Shown here: positions 61,486 through 64,000 of the stretch, in pieces | Layout of the letters: each line of letters starts with the position of its first letter | Position numbering within the stretch: the first letter of the stretch is position 1 | Assembly: GCF_023856365.1 (NCBI RefSeq) | Contig: NC_064542.1 | Coordinates: forward strand, 9,231,363 to 9,295,362 | DNA from: Brienomyrus brachyistius | Taxonomy: Eukaryota > Chordata > Actinopteri > Osteoglossiformes > Mormyridae | Reading direction: 5' to 3' | Length of the DNA: 64,000 nucleotides | Position numbers and translations under genes: made by a program | The notes under the pieces: model-generated | Told to the model about the DNA's origin: nothing | Database searches by the model: none | What the model saw: only the letters and a program-made list of their open reading frames with translations

Positions 61486-62614
61486 CTCCATTGGTTCCTG
61501 TGATGAAGATCATGTGACTTAATCTCGGGAGACACAAAGCATTCAAGTGCCAGTCTAGAACCGTCTTGTGAAAAGGTGTGCGATTTAACCTTTCCACTCA
61601 AAAATAACTATAGTAAGTAGATCCAAAGGCAGAAGTCCTTCAAATCAATGATAAAAATAATTATTTAGTGCTTCATACTCCTTAATATGAATAATTATTA
61701 ATTAATACATTTCAATTACTAACATAAAGGAGTTATAGACTGATACTGTTCACATTTCACAAACAAATAAATAAATAAAGGGACGAACGAATGAATGAAT
61801 GACTAAGACTCATAATAATAAATAAACATTATGTCAAATATTTCATGGTCAGAACAGGGAAATATTATGTGCAGGATAGCCAGAGGTGCTCTGTATGCCA
61901 CTTAGGAGAAGAGGATAAAAGTCAGAAGTGGTTTTGCAAATAATATATGACAACCTTGTTACTTGGCCTGGCAATAAACAGAGACAGACTGCCAACTGAG
62001 AATTGTTTTTCCTTTTTGTTTTTTGTTTTAAATCAGCGTACCTAAGCCCACTCACAGCAGCACTGTCCTGTTAGACTCGAAAAGCTGCAGTGAAGACAGT
62101 CACTTCAGAGGAGCTGCCATGACGCCGCCTAACTCTACCGGGTCAAGCTCAGTCCGTGGGATTTCTTTTTGGGTCACAATTCACCTTCGGTTATGACTGA
62201 CTGCTTCAGTGATGGAACAATCCATCCCCCCACCTCCCCCACACAGGCATGCACACATGAATCCAAAGACGCCGCAAGACGAACGTCAGTCCAGATTTCG
62301 AATGACTGACATCACAGAAACTGCCAAATTAGCCATTGTGATATAGCTGATCTCTCTCATTCGTCTACTTGTTCTTTGTCTAGCTCGTTCCCCTTTGTAA
62401 CAAGCTGTTATGAAATCGTGTGAGGATACATTATGTAGGGCCATAAAGAGACTGTATAAAATCTTTCAATAAGTAATCAGTATAAAAGAAAATGTCAACT
62501 GCCATATATGGAGTGTGTAATGGTTAGTCAGTTGAGGAATGAATGAATATTATGCTACTTCTGCCGAATTTTGCAATTAGGCCGAAATGCACAATGAAAC
62601 TTCTGCTTCCATGA

Positions 62615-62680
62615 GGACAGGCGGGTATGGAAAATGGATGGATAGATGGATGGATGGATGGATGGATGGATGGATGGATT
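62615..62680 (+). mobile_element. SINE/RTE 3' tail remnant with (GGAT)n
   Basis: GACAGGCGGGTATGGAAAAT runs into about ten GGAT-type units. Only the terminal stretch of a GGAT-tailed retroposon survives. Confidence 0.6.
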
Positions 62681-63817
62681 GATAATATTCCACTGTAAGC
62701 CAATATTTGTGGGTTATATATAATTCAAGGAATGGAGTTTGTAGGACAAAAAGCTGCAGGGTACTGATACTCTGATATTTGCTAAATTCTATGTAGTCCT
62801 TTATCTAGTGATTATAATGGAGATGACAGACATTCTCTGAGTATGCGATGGAGATGAAGAAAAAAGGGAAGTTAACATTCCAACTTGTTTGGGGATTTGG
62901 CATCTCATTAAGAAAACTCCTTTAAAAAAAGAATTACTGTTCGGGCCAAGAAAACATTTCATAAATGTAATTAATTACAATGATCAATAAATGCTAAAAG
63001 CAGACTAGTCTTTCAGATGAGGTCAGATATGTAAAGTAAGTATTTTTATTATTATAACGATACTTTAAGATCTGTTTGGTATATGCCATGTACAGTAGAT
63101 TCACTTCCCGTGTTTGGTGCATGATTTCATTTTAACTTAAAATTGTGTGCAAAATCAAGGTGAGAAACAGTACATTTCTTGATTGAGACTAACTCTATAC
63201 CCGATACAGAACAATACAATAAACTCCTTTGGCAGAACTTGATACATCTGAGTACATTACATGTGCAACTAGGAGAAAACAGATAGTGTTTGGTAACCTC
63301 TGCAATCATTCATATTTAGGCGATGGCACTGTTGAATTCTTGAATCAGATTGATCCGAAGGGTTTTGATGAATTTTCTCTACCTGCACACATAGTGCCAG
63401 ACAGGCATATAACAATTAAATCAAATCAATGCACAATTATATATATGGATATTATAAAAGCTAAGTAATTGCTACAGCTCCTTTAGACAACGACAGTGCT
63501 GCAGGGTGAGAAAGCAGACTATTGTGGTCAGTGATTAAATAGCAAAATGATTTACAGCTGTCATGCACCTGTAGTCCAGTCATACTTTACCAATCTGAGT
63601 AACCTGTCTAAATGGCATGGTACTCAAGTCCAGTTTTAACAATTGGTGAATAGTAAAAAAATTATATATTACGTTACTTGTCATACAGACATGAATTTTA
63701 GCCATTTTACTTGATTCAAATCAAAATACACTTGTGAGATTTTTTTAAACCACAAAGCTATAATTTCATGGCCTAAGTCAATGACAAAACTTCACGACTT
63801 TGTGAGTCTTTCCTTTT

Positions 63818-63895
63818 GGGCCTCGGGGCTCGGGGGGCGAGGGGGGGGGGGGCGGGTGGAGTGGGGCAGTGGGGGCCGCGGCCCAGAGCGCCTCC
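63818..63895. repeat. G-rich block near the right edge
   Basis: TTGGGCCTCGGGGCTCGGGG is followed by a G12-plus run, GGCGGGTGGAGTGGGGCAGT and GGGGGCCGCGGCCC. It is strikingly GC-rich compared with its AT-rich surroundings. It could form G-quadruplexes. No gene start or exon pattern was recognised around it. Confidence 0.75.
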
Positions 63896-64000
63896 GTCAG
63901 GTTCACGGTTCTCATGACTTTGGCTTCTTACATTTTTAACACGGTGTTTTCCCAGACATGCACACTAAGAATAAACACTGTTCTGCTTTTTAATTTGTCC

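Larger units (their letters stand above)
53609..64000 (-). other. intron (at least 10.4 kb) upstream of the Ig1 exon
   Basis: No upstream unc5a exon (signal peptide, first Ig cysteine) was found here on the minus strand. The stretch holds an L2-like fragment, a TIR element, ATG, TA and TCTA arrays, homopolymer runs and a G-rich block at the right end. Positions 56250-58700 and 59700-61460 are AT-rich with nothing recognised. Confidence 0.7.

Overview
The window is a piece of a ray-finned (teleost-type) fish genome. It contains one recognisable host gene, an UNC5-family netrin receptor on the minus strand, best matched to unc5a. The fish assignment rests on the repeats: a Rex3/RTE-type LINE, Tc1 and hAT DNA transposons, tRNA-derived SINEs with (GGAT)n tails, and very long simple repeats. 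I cannot name the species. There is no sign of prokaryotic or organellar sequence.

Ten internal coding exons can be placed with GT-AG boundaries. Their splice phases chain without a break, giving 1742 coding bases (580 full codons). In gene order, right to left, they are: second half of Ig1 (53465-53608), first half of Ig2 (49183-49286), second half of Ig2 (48311-48491), TSP1-1 (40515-40682), TSP1-2 (29245-29409), transmembrane (23499-23687), juxtamembrane tail (20348-20647), ZU5 start (17984-18071), ZU5 core (17468-17636) and ZU5-to-UPA (10098-10331). The signal-peptide/first-Ig exons should lie beyond the right edge, and the rest of UPA plus the death domain beyond the left edge. I found neither here.

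The other ~97% is intron and mobile or simple repeat. From left to right: a decayed Rex3 copy (about 2990-5335); a SINE and long AT/TCTA/TCTG microsatellites (6989-7608); a 160-bp foldback beside the UPA exon (10460-10621); two copies of a second SINE family (12000-12509); a full-length SINE (25366-25721); a 206-bp hAT MITE (29983-30188); a foldback element (31322-31654); a 9-bp-unit minisatellite of about 770 bp (31906-32678); a third full SINE (35292-35646); an 18-copy 30-bp minisatellite with higher-order structure (38955-39515); two more foldback/TIR elements flanking TSP1-1 (40062-40225, 40926-41502); a hAT-like element with a Tc1 copy nested inside it (42756-45518); two copies of a TIR element lodged in GT repeats (49605-49886, 55615-55894); an L2-like reverse-transcriptase fragment (about 54940-55310); and more AT/TCTA arrays.

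The protein encoded is a single-pass receptor: Ig and thrombospondin repeats outside (netrin binding), ZU5-UPA-death domain inside (repulsive guidance and dependence-receptor signalling). No second host gene, RNA gene or novel multi-gene system is visible. The points most worth a second look are the nested transposon stack, the SINE/LINE shared tail, the foldback families and the two structured minisatellites.
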